DNA from: Zygaena filipendulae
Taxonomy: Eukaryota > Arthropoda > Insecta > Lepidoptera > Zygaenidae
Assembly: GCA_907165275.2 (NCBI GenBank)
Contig: CAJRBF020000009.1
Coordinates: 248,001 to 312,000 of the forward strand
Direction: 5' to 3'
DNA length: 64,000 bases
Position numbers and translations under genes: made by a program. Positions 1-9,449 of the stretch are shown in pieces; the stretch's first letter is position 1, and each line of letters opens with the position of its first letter. Below the pieces are notes generated by a model that was not told the origin of the DNA, ran no database searches, and worked only from the letters and a program-made list of their open reading frames with translations.

Positions 1-244
1 AAAAAATTAAAACAGACTTCCAAAAACACAACACTAAAAATAACCAAATACCGATTTAATCCAAAACACAAAAATACACGTAATATGTATTATTATTAGT
101 TTGTGCTGCCACTGATCGGTTTGAATTCGGTGCCAAGCCCGCTTGTTCTGCCCACTTAGTTTGCTTTGCTCACGACGAGCTCATGGCGGGAGTGGACTTG
201 GCTCAACTACACATCTACTCCATATTTGGTTTGTCACCGACTTA

Positions 245-785
245 GTTAGAGTAGTTCCGATAACCATCTGTGGTCTTCATCATCAGTTCCACTTCTTCAA
301 ATTTTGCTTTCCGAAAGCAAACAAATGATTAACCACAAAAACTACCCAAATCGCCATAGATGTGCCTGTAAATTTTGAAGAGTTCCCTCGATTTCTTCAA
401 GATCCCATCAAATCCTGACTTGGTGAAAAGGTACCAATTTGCAAGTATCCCCTTTCAAACAAAAAAACAATTTTCCAAATCGCTCCAATCGAAACCCGTG
501 AAATACGTATTATTGTTTAGTAGTTCCGATGACCATCTGTGGTCTTCATCATCAGTTTCACTTCTTCAGATTGTGCTTACCGAAAGCAAATGAACGATTT
601 ACTATAAAAAATACCCAAATCGCTATAGGTGTATATATAATTTTTGAAGATTTCCCTCGATTTCTCCAAGATCCCATCATCAGATCCCGACTTGGTAGCA
701 ATGGAACTTAAGTGGGAGTATACTCTTTTAAACGAAAAAAGAATCATCAAAATCAGTTCACGCAGTCGAAAGTTATGAGGTAACA
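245..785. repeat. two direct copies of a ~269-bp repeat
   Basis: The phrase gtagttccgataaccatctg at 251 recurs with one change at 520, and the following sequence (cttcatcatcag, ccgaaagcaaa, cccaaatcgc, cctcgatttct, aagatcccatca) recurs in the same order. This gives a period near 269 bp. The copies are clearly diverged, so the duplication is old. The short open frames in both copies are by-products of this shared sequence. Confidence 0.7.
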
Positions 786-1136
786 AACATAAAAAAAAAC
801 ATACGCGTCGAATTGAGAACTTCCTCTTTTTTGGGAAGTCGGTTAAAAATAAACAAAATTTTTACAAAAAAATTAAACCAACTTAAAAAAATATCAAAAT
901 GCCCTGCGCTAAAAAGATACAAAATAACAAAATACCGATTTAATCTAAAAGACTTCAACTATGTATCTTCTATAAAAGAATAGAAAAAGAGTAGAATCCT
1001 CGATTCGGTACATTGAATATTTTTACCTAAAATAATGATAAAAGAGTGAAGAAATAGTAAAATAAATAAATATAAATAGTGACAAAAGAAGAGTAAGTAA
1101 CCAAGCACAAAAAAAAGATTTTAATAATTCTTTTCT

Positions 1137-1314
1137 GTCTGTCTGTTCGCGATAATCTCCGAATCTACTAAACAGATTGTCATACAGTTTTCACAGGTGG
1201 ATTAAGCTTAGCCTGGAGCTACATATAGGTTTTGTTTCATTGAAATCGGATGTCAGGAAAAAAAGTTGTTGTATAAAAACCTTTAACGTGTGTGAAACCG
1301 CGGGGCACAGCTAG
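1137..1314 (+). repeat. dispersed repeat ending CGCGGGGCACAGCTAG, Helitron-like 3' end
   Basis: The stretch ends with accgcggggcacagctagta. The same CTAG-T end recurs at 17763-17778 and, inverted as actagctgt-tcccgcgg, at about 27498 and 28501. Helitrons end in CTRR before a host T, so these may be non-autonomous Helitron copies. The alternative is a SINE-like repeat; I see no terminal hairpin here. Confidence 0.4.
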
Positions 1315-1589
1315 TATGCTAAATAAACCTAGGGCACATAAATTATCTGATGATTCATTTGAAAAAAGATTAGTTATGAAAATATGTAACTTGAACATCA
1401 AGAAATCAGAAATATTGTAAAAATTGGAGGGACTTAGGTTGATTGAAAATATACTTCAAAACTAGAATTCAGTGTATTTAAACGTTAGAAATAATTTTTT
1501 TGTTTGTTCTTTGAATAATAATTAACAATATTTTAAAAAATCTGTGTCATTATTTTTCATCATTTCTTTTACATAGAATTAATAACATG

Positions 1590-1740
1590 GATGTATTTGT
1601 TTTTAATCACGTTAATCAGATTAATGATTATGATTAACGATTAACGTCAATAATCATGATTATGATTACTTTTTTAATCGTGATTAATTCGAATCATGAT
1701 TAATTTAATCTGATTAAAATTAATCAAATTAACTAATTGA
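1590..1740. repeat. degenerate TAATCATGATTA low-complexity tract
   Basis: The words taatcatgatta, gattaacg and gattaattcg are reiterated with many small inverted matches. The tract abuts the C-terminal end of the truncated capsid gene and may mark where the Polinton was cut. Confidence 0.6.
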
Positions 1741-2367
1741 TTAAAAAATTAATGCCAACACTGGTACCCGCCAAATTATTTTATTTATAATTACGTCTTC
1801 AATAACCTCATCGTTGTTAAGTTTAACAGCGTTTAAATTTGTGTTGCTTCGTAACAATATCAATTCGTGCCGACAATTGATCACAACTTTTTGATAATCT
1901 CCAGCGAAGCCGAGTATATTTTTGAGGGGAATGAAAACTGCGAAACTGCCTCGGTGAGTATTTGTAATACCGCCTATATCCCAGCCCCAGGCTCTTGACA
2001 TTTTAGATTCACTCTCATTCATTGAAACCAACGCTTTCATTGTAGTACTTATTCCTGCGTTTTTTATTTTATCTATTTCAACTCCGTTTAACTCATACCG
2101 AATATCTTGAAATAGGTAAAGAAGAGAATTATTTGTAAAATTTACAGTGTTTACTTGCTCTTTAGTATCTCGTTTTTTAACATCAACTTGTCCTTCCAAG
2201 TATAAAGTGCTCGCTGATGGCAATATGTACAAATCTTGTTGGTTGATCGGAATGCGTATTTCATCATTCCTGTTGAAACTTGTTACATATGGTTTATATG
2301 AATGGAATTCGACCCCTTCAACGGAATTGTCGTAAGATGGAACAGATAAAACGTCTAAGATATTCAT
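1741..2367 (-). pseudogene. Polinton major capsid protein, C-terminally truncated
   Basis: The 208-residue product resembles the start of the Polinton PY/major capsid protein, the double jelly-roll shell protein whose insect copies are often named F54H12.2-like. Supporting phrases are a start near SVPSYDNSVEGVEFHSYKP, then NDEIRIPINQQDLYILPS and YLEGQV. It begins at ATG 2365-2367 and overlaps the preceding small gene by four bases. Family members run to about 400-600 residues, so roughly half is missing. The frame ends where TAATCATGATTA repeats begin, which suggests deletion rather than a point mutation. Confidence 0.7.
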
Positions 2368-2588
2368 TTTAATAATCCGATTAATTCAAGGAATGCTTTA
2401 TTATCTTTATTTAACTTATTTTTTTTCCTACAAGATGTTTTGTTGAGGGTTACTCGCGCAGAACTGACGATTTTTGATTTTCGAATTAACTTATTTTTTT
2501 TCCTATAAGGAGATGTTTTGTTGAGGGTTACTCGCGCAGAACTGATAGTTTTTGATTTTCGAGGCACGTATTTATTGTAATCAATCAT
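2364..2588 (-). CDS. small basic Polinton-cluster protein with internal duplication
   Basis: A 74-residue, lysine- and arginine-rich product. It contains two copies of a segment built on SSARVTLNKTS followed by KKNKL; a shorter K-rich linker separates them. It lies between the penton-like and capsid genes and overlaps both by a few bases. Short basic proteins in viral cassettes can bind packaged DNA, but I recognise no family, so that role is only inference. The duplication is visible in the DNA as repeated ttgttgagggttactcgcgc. Confidence 0.45.
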   Translation of the reverse strand: MIDYNKYVPRKSKTISSARVTLNKTSPYRKKNKLIRKSKIVSSARVTLNKTSCRKKNKLNKDNKAFLELIGLLK

Positions 2589-3267
2589 TATTTTTACTAA
2601 TGTTTCTCAAATGCAAAAAAAGTTGCACTTCTTCACCACGTAAATTGACTAAGTTATTATTTATGTCCAAAAATCTAATATGGATGCAGTTGATATTACT
2701 TTGATTGATTCGGAAATATATCGCGTTTTTAGGGGCTTCGATGATTCTATATCCAGGCGGCACGTTAGGTGCAAATTCGTAAACAATATGGCTTGGTTCA
2801 CCGTTTATATATGATCCACTCACTATATCACATTCGACTCTCACCACGGTCGTAGGCAAAATGTTCACTGGCAGATGTGAAACATGCCATTTATTTGCTT
2901 TCAGAAACTTATTTCCATAGCCCAGCAAATTTCCTAGAGAATCTGTCTTGGTAAAATCAATATCTTTGGTGCAGTGTATGGATATTTTTAATCTGTTGTT
3001 ATTACAGTGAAGTTGAAATGTTGCGTCTTTTATTTCTGATTTTATATAGTCACTGATATCTTGCAATTCATAGGCTCCTTCCGGTAGAGTAATTACTTCA
3101 TTAGTACCATAGTAAAATTTATTATTTCTATAGTCAATATTTGGAATTGAATTAAATGTAGATAAATATAACAGAGCAAACTCATATTCTCCATTAAGTT
3201 GTAGGGTGGGAGAGTAATAAGTAGTTAAAATTGATGAGTTTCCCGTAATTGATAGTGTTAAAGACAT
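2581..3267 (-). CDS. Polinton penton-like minor capsid protein
   Basis: A 228-residue product starting at ATG 3265-3267. It opens with MSLTLSITGNSS, followed by YYSPTLQLNGEYEFALLYL and a run of beta-rich, asparagine-rich sequence ending near VQLFLHLRNI. This matches my recollection of the single jelly-roll penton (minor capsid) protein of insect Polintons, which would sit at capsid vertices. Its length is normal and its frame intact. Its place directly before the capsid gene supports the role. No catalytic motif is expected. Confidence 0.65.
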   Translation of the reverse strand: MSLTLSITGNSSILTTYYSPTLQLNGEYEFALLYLSTFNSIPNIDYRNNKFYYGTNEVITLPEGAYELQDISDYIKSEIKDATFQLHCNNNRLKISIHCTKDIDFTKTDSLGNLLGYGNKFLKANKWHVSHLPVNILPTTVVRVECDIVSGSYINGEPSHIVYEFAPNVPPGYRIIEAPKNAIYFRINQSNINCIHIRFLDINNNLVNLRGEEVQLFLHLRNISKNND

Positions 3268-3303
3268 TTTGCAAATGACATGACTAAAACAAAATTTAAT
3301 GTT

Positions 3304-3648
3304 TTATACTTTTTTATTCCAAAATTTCCATAAATATTTTAAACATAAATGACCACAATTAACAGTGTTAAATTTTTGGTATCTTGTATAATTATAAAAA
3401 ATGTTCATATTTTTTAAATACTTCACTAATTCATATGGCGGTTTCAAATCACCATAACTATCAAAGTATTCACAATAATTATTTCGTTTTGCATATGCTA
3501 CCCAATGTGTTCCCTCATTCTTCGAATCATCTAGGTTAACAATACCACATTCAATCTTCCTCGGACTTCTGGGTAATTCATCTTTCATGTAAACACCTCG
3601 GAAATGCGGAATATTTGCAGCGTACTTCAAAATGTCTACATTTGTCAA
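3304..3648 (-). CDS. adenovirus-type cysteine protease (Polinton PRO)
   Basis: The product carries the C5 protease signature: His in GTHWVAYAKRN, an acidic residue in CEYFDSYGD, Gln in YQKFN and the nucleophile Cys in NCGHLCLKYL. In related viruses this enzyme processes capsid precursors. The open frame continues upstream of 3648 with residues typical of the family N-terminus (LPNRALTNVD), but I find no ATG in that frame, so the true start is uncertain. It may overlap the hydrophobic gene or be lost. The C-terminal end is slightly short. Confidence 0.8.
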   Translation of the reverse strand: MTNVDILKYAANIPHFRGVYMKDELPRSPRKIECGIVNLDDSKNEGTHWVAYAKRNNYCEYFDSYGDLKPPYELVKYLKNMNIFYNYTRYQKFNTVNCGHLCLKYLWKFWNKKV

Positions 3649-3668
3649 AGCACGATTAGGTAGCGTAG

Positions 3669-3959
3669 TTAGTTTTTTGAAGCTTTTATGTATAAACCTT
3701 TCCCACTTTTGTAAGGCTTTATGTATAAGCCTTTTCCCAGTGCTATAGCCTCCATGGTTTTATTATGACGCTCTGTCTCCTGCAAATTCTTTTGAGCAGA
3801 TTTATAATCATTCACAGTTTTTGCAATTCCAGACGCTCCTCCCGCCAGAGCGCCTAGAGCTGATAAACCCGCAAATATTGGGATAAGTGGTAATATTCCT
3901 CCGGTTTTTGGTATTGGTATCACTCGAGGTAATTTGATTTGACGAGCTAGCGGAATCAT
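3669..3959 (-). CDS. small hydrophobic Polinton-cluster protein
   Basis: A 96-residue product. Residues about 20-45 form one hydrophobic glycine/alanine-rich stretch (ILPLIPIFAGLSALGALAGG), followed by a polar, probably helical part and two copies of a GKGLYIK motif. Similar small proteins occur beside the protease and phospholipase-like genes in insect Polintons. A membrane-active virion peptide is plausible but is inferred from composition and position only. Confidence 0.5.
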   Translation of the reverse strand: MIPLARQIKLPRVIPIPKTGGILPLIPIFAGLSALGALAGGASGIAKTVNDYKSAQKNLQETERHNKTMEAIALGKGLYIKPYKSGKGLYIKASKN

Positions 3960-3988
3960 TCTTTTAGCAGCTGCATAAGACAGGTTTA

Positions 3989-4396
3989 TCAGCGTTTTAC
4001 GGTTTTTGGTTTTAGCTTTTTAACATGTGAACGAATTTTCGTGACAAAATGTTTGAATGATTTAACTCCCCAACCCGATTTTACTTTAGCTTTCATCGCT
4101 TTACTAACCAGCCATGAGACCAATTTTTCACCTTTCCCTGCATCCTTTGCTTCTAACCTCTTTTTAGCCATGTCTAACAATTGTAAATCCGCTTTGTGAC
4201 GATTAGGTAAATCTGTGTTATTGGCGTAGGCGATATCGTGGTGCATGCAGGCTTCGTCCAACTTGTTAACCCCGCGATCACCTCTTTGTAAACGTTTCTG
4301 AAGTTTTGTTCCTGGTCCACAGTAATTATACCCAGGTATATGAATCTCAAAAGGTAAGTTATTTATTAAATTGTTAACGAGTCCACCACCATGCAT
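3989..4396 (-). CDS. phospholipase A2-like protein, parvovirus VP1 type
   Basis: A 135-residue protein with the calcium-loop motif YCGPGT at about residues 25-30 and the catalytic His-Asp pair in ACMHHDIAY at about 50-58. This is the arrangement of the PLA2-like domain known from parvovirus VP1, where it breaches endosomal membranes. A lysine-rich tail follows. The start is ATG 4394-4396. Both catalytic residues are present and the frame is intact. In a Polinton cluster it suggests a virion entry factor rather than a transposition enzyme; that role is inference. Confidence 0.75.
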   Translation of the reverse strand: MHGGGLVNNLINNLPFEIHIPGYNYCGPGTKLQKRLQRGDRGVNKLDEACMHHDIAYANNTDLPNRHKADLQLLDMAKKRLEAKDAGKGEKLVSWLVSKAMKAKVKSGWGVKSFKHFVTKIRSHVKKLKPKTVKR

Positions 4397-4449
4397 GACT
4401 CGTATTAAAATGACTAAAGTAACGATACTGTTTATAGTTTTATATCTTC

Positions 4450-5385
4450 TTAACTTAACAATGTGGATTTATCAATCCAGCTGTTTTCATCAGGAGGTAA
4501 CCCTAACCATTTAACGAATATCTTACTCCCTTTCTTTTTCAACACTTTTTCTATTAAATACACATTAGGATAGTTAGTCTTCTGCAGTTCTTGTTCATAA
4601 AAACTTCCTAAAATAGGCTGCTTACGTTGATCTTCAATGTGGTACGTTTGTGGAATGGTATTATTTACTTTCTTTACAGTAAATAATTCTGTAGACCAAT
4701 TAGGAGTATATCCCTTTTCAAAACAATTTTTGTATTTACTAATACGAACGCAATCCCCAGCCTTAAATTTAGATTTTTGTGGTACAGATGGAAAAGAGTG
4801 TAATTTATTAATATTTCTTTTTACGTCTGGTTCTATAGTTTTATTAATTTCTGCAGGCTTAAAACCAGTGGTGCGATGTTTTGTGGTGTTATAAGACTGC
4901 ATAATATTATTCAAAGTTTTGTCAGACCATTTATAACTCCCAATCAGACTAAAGTGTTTGAACAGTCTTTGCTTTATAGTTTTGATAAGACGTTCAACAA
5001 TTGAAGCTTTTTTTATAGAAAACGTCAAATAATGGGTAATTTTATTCGTCTTCATAAGCTTTTGAAACGAATCGTTGTAGAACTCGTTCCCCATATCGGT
5101 TTGCAAATTGTACGGCCTTCTTTGGCTTCGGATTAAAATATGTTTAAAAGCTTGAGTTACATCAAGTTTTTTCTTTGATTTCAACGGTTCAGCCCAGGCA
5201 TACTTTGTAAAGCAATCTATTACTATAAGGATATATTTATTGTTGTTGTTATATTTTCGAAGAGATTGCATATCTATCAAATCGGCTTGCCACAAATCAT
5301 CGATTCCCTTAAGAAAAACAGGACGTCTTGTAAAGTTTTTTCGAGCGGCTTTGTGGATTTCATTGACTACTTCCTGTTTTGTCAT
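4450..5385 (-). CDS. Polinton integrase with C-terminal chromodomain
   Basis: A retrovirus-type integrase that would insert the linear element. The open frame reaches 5397, but the first ATG is at 5383-5385. Counting from that open-frame end, the DDE triad is Asp39 (LWQADLID), Asp101 (QTDMGNEF) and Glu135 (ASIVERLIKT). An SH3-like part follows (GDCVRISKYK). Residues about 278-315 form a chromodomain with KILVKWLG-like sequence and ENSWID, which can bind modified histones and bias insertion. All key residues are present. The N-terminal zinc-binding region is not visible, as is usual in this family. It lies mid-cluster rather than near an end. Confidence 0.85.
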   Translation of the reverse strand: MTKQEVVNEIHKAARKNFTRRPVFLKGIDDLWQADLIDMQSLRKYNNNNKYILIVIDCFTKYAWAEPLKSKKKLDVTQAFKHILIRSQRRPYNLQTDMGNEFYNDSFQKLMKTNKITHYLTFSIKKASIVERLIKTIKQRLFKHFSLIGSYKWSDKTLNNIMQSYNTTKHRTTGFKPAEINKTIEPDVKRNINKLHSFPSVPQKSKFKAGDCVRISKYKNCFEKGYTPNWSTELFTVKKVNNTIPQTYHIEDQRKQPILGSFYEQELQKTNYPNVYLIEKVLKKKGSKIFVKWLGLPPDENSWIDKSTLLS

Positions 5386-5398
5386 TTTGTAATGCACT

Positions 5399-5760
5399 TT
5401 AAATCTCGTTGTCCACCCCGTTCTTGTTCAGTTTCTCTTCCAACTGATTTACTAACCCTAAAGATGTTGCTTTTAAAGTAGACTCATCAATTTGAGAACG
5501 TAAGCTGTCAATAAGGCCATTGAATTCTTTAAACATCTTGGTGTTTAGTTGGTCTACATACTCCTTGTTAACAGCATCATCTGCTTCTACTGGATGTTTG
5601 ATGCCTCTCAGTCTAGCTGTTTGTAAATCATAATCTCCATTATGAGATCTCAACAAAGCATTGTATGCTTTTAAAGTAGATGTAACGGTATTTGTAATGT
5701 CAATTATAATTTGTGAACGCATATTTTCAACAAGGTTATTGAATTCTTTTATAATCATAT
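5399..5760 (-). pseudogene. Polinton fibre-like protein, C-terminal part (cut by gypsy insertion)
   Basis: Residues include GDYDLQTARLRGIKHPVEA and DAVNKEYVDQL, followed by a helical repeat (FKEFNGLIDSLRSQ). A second copy of the DAVNKEYVDQL unit is encoded at 14417-14565, just beyond the gypsy element. The two parts belong to one gene with at least two repeats of this unit. NKEYVD-type motifs are known from phage and viral tail or fibre proteins, so a trimeric fibre role is plausible but unproven. The apparent start at 5758 is an artefact of the break. Confidence 0.65.
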
Positions 5761-6686
5761 TGTGGCGGAGGTATTACGAGCAGGTAGGTATTAAACTCAC
5801 ATTTGCTGTAGAAATGGAATTTTGGAAGTGATTTATTGTTAAAAACTTAGCGCTATATATACAGAAAACCTTAAAACTAACAACCAATCAAAAACACAAC
5901 ATTAAATATTTACAACCAAACAACCAATGAGAAATCGTACATTAAATGGCGGACAGATTCGAGCGAGATGCTAGTTTCTAGAATTTCATAGTCTCCTCTC
6001 GTCGCACACTCGCACCGCGCATGCGCGGGGTGCGCGGCGCGGAGGACGCGGGCGGCGCGCGCGCAGGAGCTCAGTCCGCCGCGTCTCAAGCGCCAGTCGC
6101 CATCGATCGTTGAGAGCGCAAGGCCGCGCGTCTCGCGCCGGACCGCGAATCGTGGATGTGCGTGTGGTGCCGTACAGGTGTCTCCGACCGAGTAGTTCCA
6201 TGGTGCTTGATGGTGTACGACAGCGTCGCAAGACCCAGGCGATTAAAAACGGCTCTTTTCAGAGCCCTCTTTCCATTTTGATGTACTGCCTGATCTTGCT
6301 TGCGTAGTTACTTCAGTGAGTGTGACCCAGGAACGTGACGTCGCTTGACTGTTCCTTCGAATCTCCAGCGAGGTCGTCTTTTTCAAGATTGCTCCTCGCA
6401 CTTTCCTCTGTCTGGAATTCGTTGGAATTGAGTCAGCTAGGCAATAAAGAATAACATAACAAGTTGTCCGTGTCCTGTTTCTTTCTTGTGATTTGATAAT
6501 AAGGTGATTCCACTGTGTATGTTATTTCTCTCTTGCTCCTTCAACCTTCCTGATCCTTAATCCAATTCCCCGGTAAAGGTATGTTACGTACACGGTTTGG
6601 TAATGGTAGGTACATGGAGGTAAACCGCTGTGAAGTATGTAAGTATTTTCGTAAGTATTTCTGTGCTCATGTGCAAGGTGTGCACA
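5761..6686 (-). repeat. long-form LTR (3' LTR in sense), 926 bp
   Basis: It reads TGTGCACACC at its sense start (6686) and CTCCGCCACA at its sense end (5761). It contains a 660-bp block at 5835-6494 that the short LTRs at 42621 and 48927 lack. In sense, the block ends with inverted CCAAT boxes, a TATATATA box (complement of 5854-5861) and an AATAAA signal (complement of 5832-5837). Confidence 0.9.
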
Positions 6687-6732
6687 GTATCCCCCTTCAA
6701 GCAAAGCGTACGGTTTTCTTCACGACTCGTCC

Positions 6733-9245
6733 ATATCAGTCCTCAGGGTCATGCCTATAGAGGGCTGGTAGTGCTAGTCAAGCGAGGAGTCGTTCACCAA
6801 CGAGTTCCCGCCGTGCAGCTCTCGGCGCTCAGCGCTCTGGGCGTCGAGCTTTGCATAGCCGGCAACCCTACGCGGCTGTACGCGGTGTACAAGCCGCCGG
6901 GCCTAAGATTCCAGCCGGGCGACATGCACGCCCTGCTGGAATCGAACATCCCCACCGCCGTTGCCGGCGATTTCAATTGCAAGCACACGGCGTGGAACTC
7001 GACCCACATCTGCCCGAATGGCAGACGACTCCTCCGCGACGCCGAGGCCCACGGCTACGAGGTCGAAGGGCCGGAAACTCCTACGCATTATCCGGCCCAG
7101 ACGTCGTATCAACCTGACGTCATCGACCTCATAGCCCACCGTGGGCTCCCCTGCCGGCCCTCTATAGAGGCCCTTCCCGAGGACATGGGCTCTGACCATG
7201 TCCCGGTCCTGGTCGTCCTGGCGAACATGCCACAGAGAGTCTCGCCACCAACGCCACGCCGATCGATAGACTGGAGAAGCTTCTCCAGCTCGATGGCGAC
7301 GAGCACCCCCTCGAGGCCCCTCGTCTCTCCGGGGGACGTTGAGCTCCTAGCTTCGGACATCACCGCCTGTGTTCAAGGCGCCCTTAACACCTCCTCGCGC
7401 ACCATGCCGACGGGGGGCAGGTTGCCCCCGCTCCCCGCCGACATTAGGAACATGATCAGCGAGAAGAGGCGCCTGCGCAGGCGGTGGCAGCAATGTCGCT
7501 GCCCTCGGATGAAGACGGAGCTCAACGCCCTCACGGACAAGATCAAGGATGCCCTGAGGGAGCAAGAAGCCGACGCATGGGAGAGGCGCATTGAGGCGGC
7601 AAGCGAGGACTGGATCAGTGTCCATCGCCTCTGCCGCCAACTCTCTGGCGCCCGGCCCCCGATCAGACCGCTCACAGCGGACGACGGTACGCTGAGGTAC
7701 CGCGCAGAAGACCGCGCGAAGATCCTCGCCGACCATCTCGAGCGCCAGTTCCGCCCGAATCCCACCGACGATGTGGAGCACGTCGCAGCAGTGGAAGCCC
7801 AGCTTCGGGAGTATTTCGCGGCGCCGATAGCGCCGGAGGAGGACCCAATCGTGTTCTCCCCCGGTGAGGTGCAGCGGATGACCCGAAAACTGAAGCCGCG
7901 CAAGGCCCCGGGCGCAGACGGTATCACTAATGCAGCGCTGCGTCACCTGCCGTTTCGCTCCATAGCGGCGGTGACGCGCCTGTATAACGGTATCCTGCGC
8001 ACGGGGCACTATCCCACCGTGTGGAAAACCGGCAGGGTCATCATGCTGCCCAAACCGGGGAAGAATGTCGCTCTCCCCGGCAGCTATCGGCCCATTACGC
8101 TGCTGCCTACGCTCTCGAAGCTGTTCGAGCTGCTACTGCTGCGACGTATGTCTCCGCACATCGCTCCCAGGAGGGAGCAGTTTGGGTTCCGGGCGGAACA
8201 CTCCACCACTCTCCAGTTGTCGAGGGTGATTCAGCACATGACGGTGGCCCTCAATGAGAGGGCGACCACCGTCGCTGTCCTCCTCGACATGGAGAAGGCG
8301 TTCGATAGGGTCTGGCATGAGGGTCTTCTGCTGAAGCTATCGTCGTCCGCGCTTCCCCGGCGTATAGTCCGGGTGGTGGCGTCCTTTCTATCCGACCGTC
8401 GCTTCTGTGTGGCGGTAGAGGACGTCACCTCAACCGAGCGTCTGATCGGGGCCGGCGTGCCACAGGGCAGCTGCCTCTCCCCGGCCTGTTACTCCCGATA
8501 CACCGACGACATCCCAGTGGGGGATGGGGTCGAGTTGGCTCTGTACGCCGATGACGCGGCGTACTACACCACAAATAAAAACCCGAAGTACGCCGCGCTC
8601 CGGCTGCAGCGTACGCTCGACCTCCTCCCCGACTGGCTCTCTAAGTGGAGACTGTCGGTCAATGTCGGGAAGACACAGGCCATATGCGTCGGCATTAAAT
8701 TACGCCCACCGCCACCTCTTCGCCTCTACGGGCAGGACATAGCGTGGTCCTCTCAGGTGAAGTACCTGGGGGTCACGCTGGATCGTCGGCTCACGATGCA
8801 AACGCACGTGAGAAACGTCATCGCGAGCGCTCGCGTCGCGCGGTATCAGCTGCGCAGCGTGCTCGGCTCTCGGCTCCCTCTGAGGGTAAAAGTCGGGGTC
8901 TACAAGACCTACATTAGGCCCCGACTCACCTACGCCGCTCCGGCATGGTACGCACTGCCATGTGCGTCCGTGCGCGCGAGCTTGGACTCACAACAAGCCA
9001 TGGCACTGCGTGCCGCTGCCGGAGCTCCGCGCTGTGTGCGGAACGCGGTCATCCAGAGGGACCTGGGAGTCGAGCCGCTGGACGAGTTCGTCCAGCGGCT
9101 TGCCTCTCGGATGTTCGAGCGGGCGGACGCGTCGGACCACGAGCACATCCGTGGTCTGGCCCCCCTCCACGCCCGTCCACCCGAGGGGAAGCGATACCCG
9201 CGCGAGCTTATCGCTCGCGATGACGAGCCAACGCTGCCCATCTAG
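6733..9245 (+). pseudogene. LINE ORF2: partial AP-endonuclease plus reverse transcriptase
   Basis: The open frame extends upstream to 6630 through gypsy LTR sequence, but the LINE part starts at 6733. It begins inside the AP-endonuclease domain (GLVVLVKRG, then AGDFNCKHTAWNS and DMGSDHVPVLVVL), so the endonuclease N-terminus and ORF1 are missing. The reverse transcriptase is complete, with SYRPITLLPTLSKLFE, LLDMEKAFDRVWH, GVPQGSCLSP and the catalytic ALYADDAAYY. A C-terminal region rich in Trp, Arg and Ala follows. The GC-rich codon use contrasts sharply with the surroundings. It is dead as an autonomous element because the 5' part is absent. Confidence 0.85.
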
Positions 9246-9449
9246 CTTGGCTGACGGAGCCTAGACGCCGCCCTGACGGGCGGCGCCGGCTCCGCCCCGA
9301 CGATCCACGCGGTCTACGGACCGCCCCCCAGTTCCTGTCCGTAGTGGCGGATAGCGTGGGATCGCCCACTGCAGGGGGCTCTGCCCCGACGCAGACACCT
9401 CTGCTGCCTCCCCTTCGGGGAGGCAGCAAGAGAAGGCTCTTGTTGTTGG
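6733..9449 (+). mobile_element. jockey-like non-LTR retrotransposon nested in gypsy copy 1
   Basis: A 5'-truncated LINE, antisense to the gypsy element. It is flanked by the 13-bp duplication tcacgactcgtcc at 6720-6732 and 9450-9462; the same bases occur once, uninterrupted, at 31720-31732 in the third gypsy copy. There is no poly(A). The 3' end has a 10-bp hairpin (ctgcctcccc/ggggaggcag), a smaller AAGAG/CTCTT hairpin and short TTG repeats. Confidence 0.85.

Larger units (their letters stand above)
1..1740. other. AT-rich repeat-derived stretch without a gene
   Basis: No credible gene is present; the short open frames here lack recognisable domains. The stretch holds two tandem copies of a roughly 269-bp repeat, a repeat ending in CTAG near 1314 and a run of TAATCATGATTA-like words before 1740. 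A phrase near 825-846 (cttttttgggaagtcggtt) looks like the end of a common lepidopteran dispersed repeat, and part of it recurs near 63400; that family link is from memory. Confidence 0.6.

Noticed and set aside
5986..6307. Repeated short open frames in the long LTRs on both strands
   Set aside because: They recur only because the LTR recurs; the block looks like promoter sequence, not a gene.
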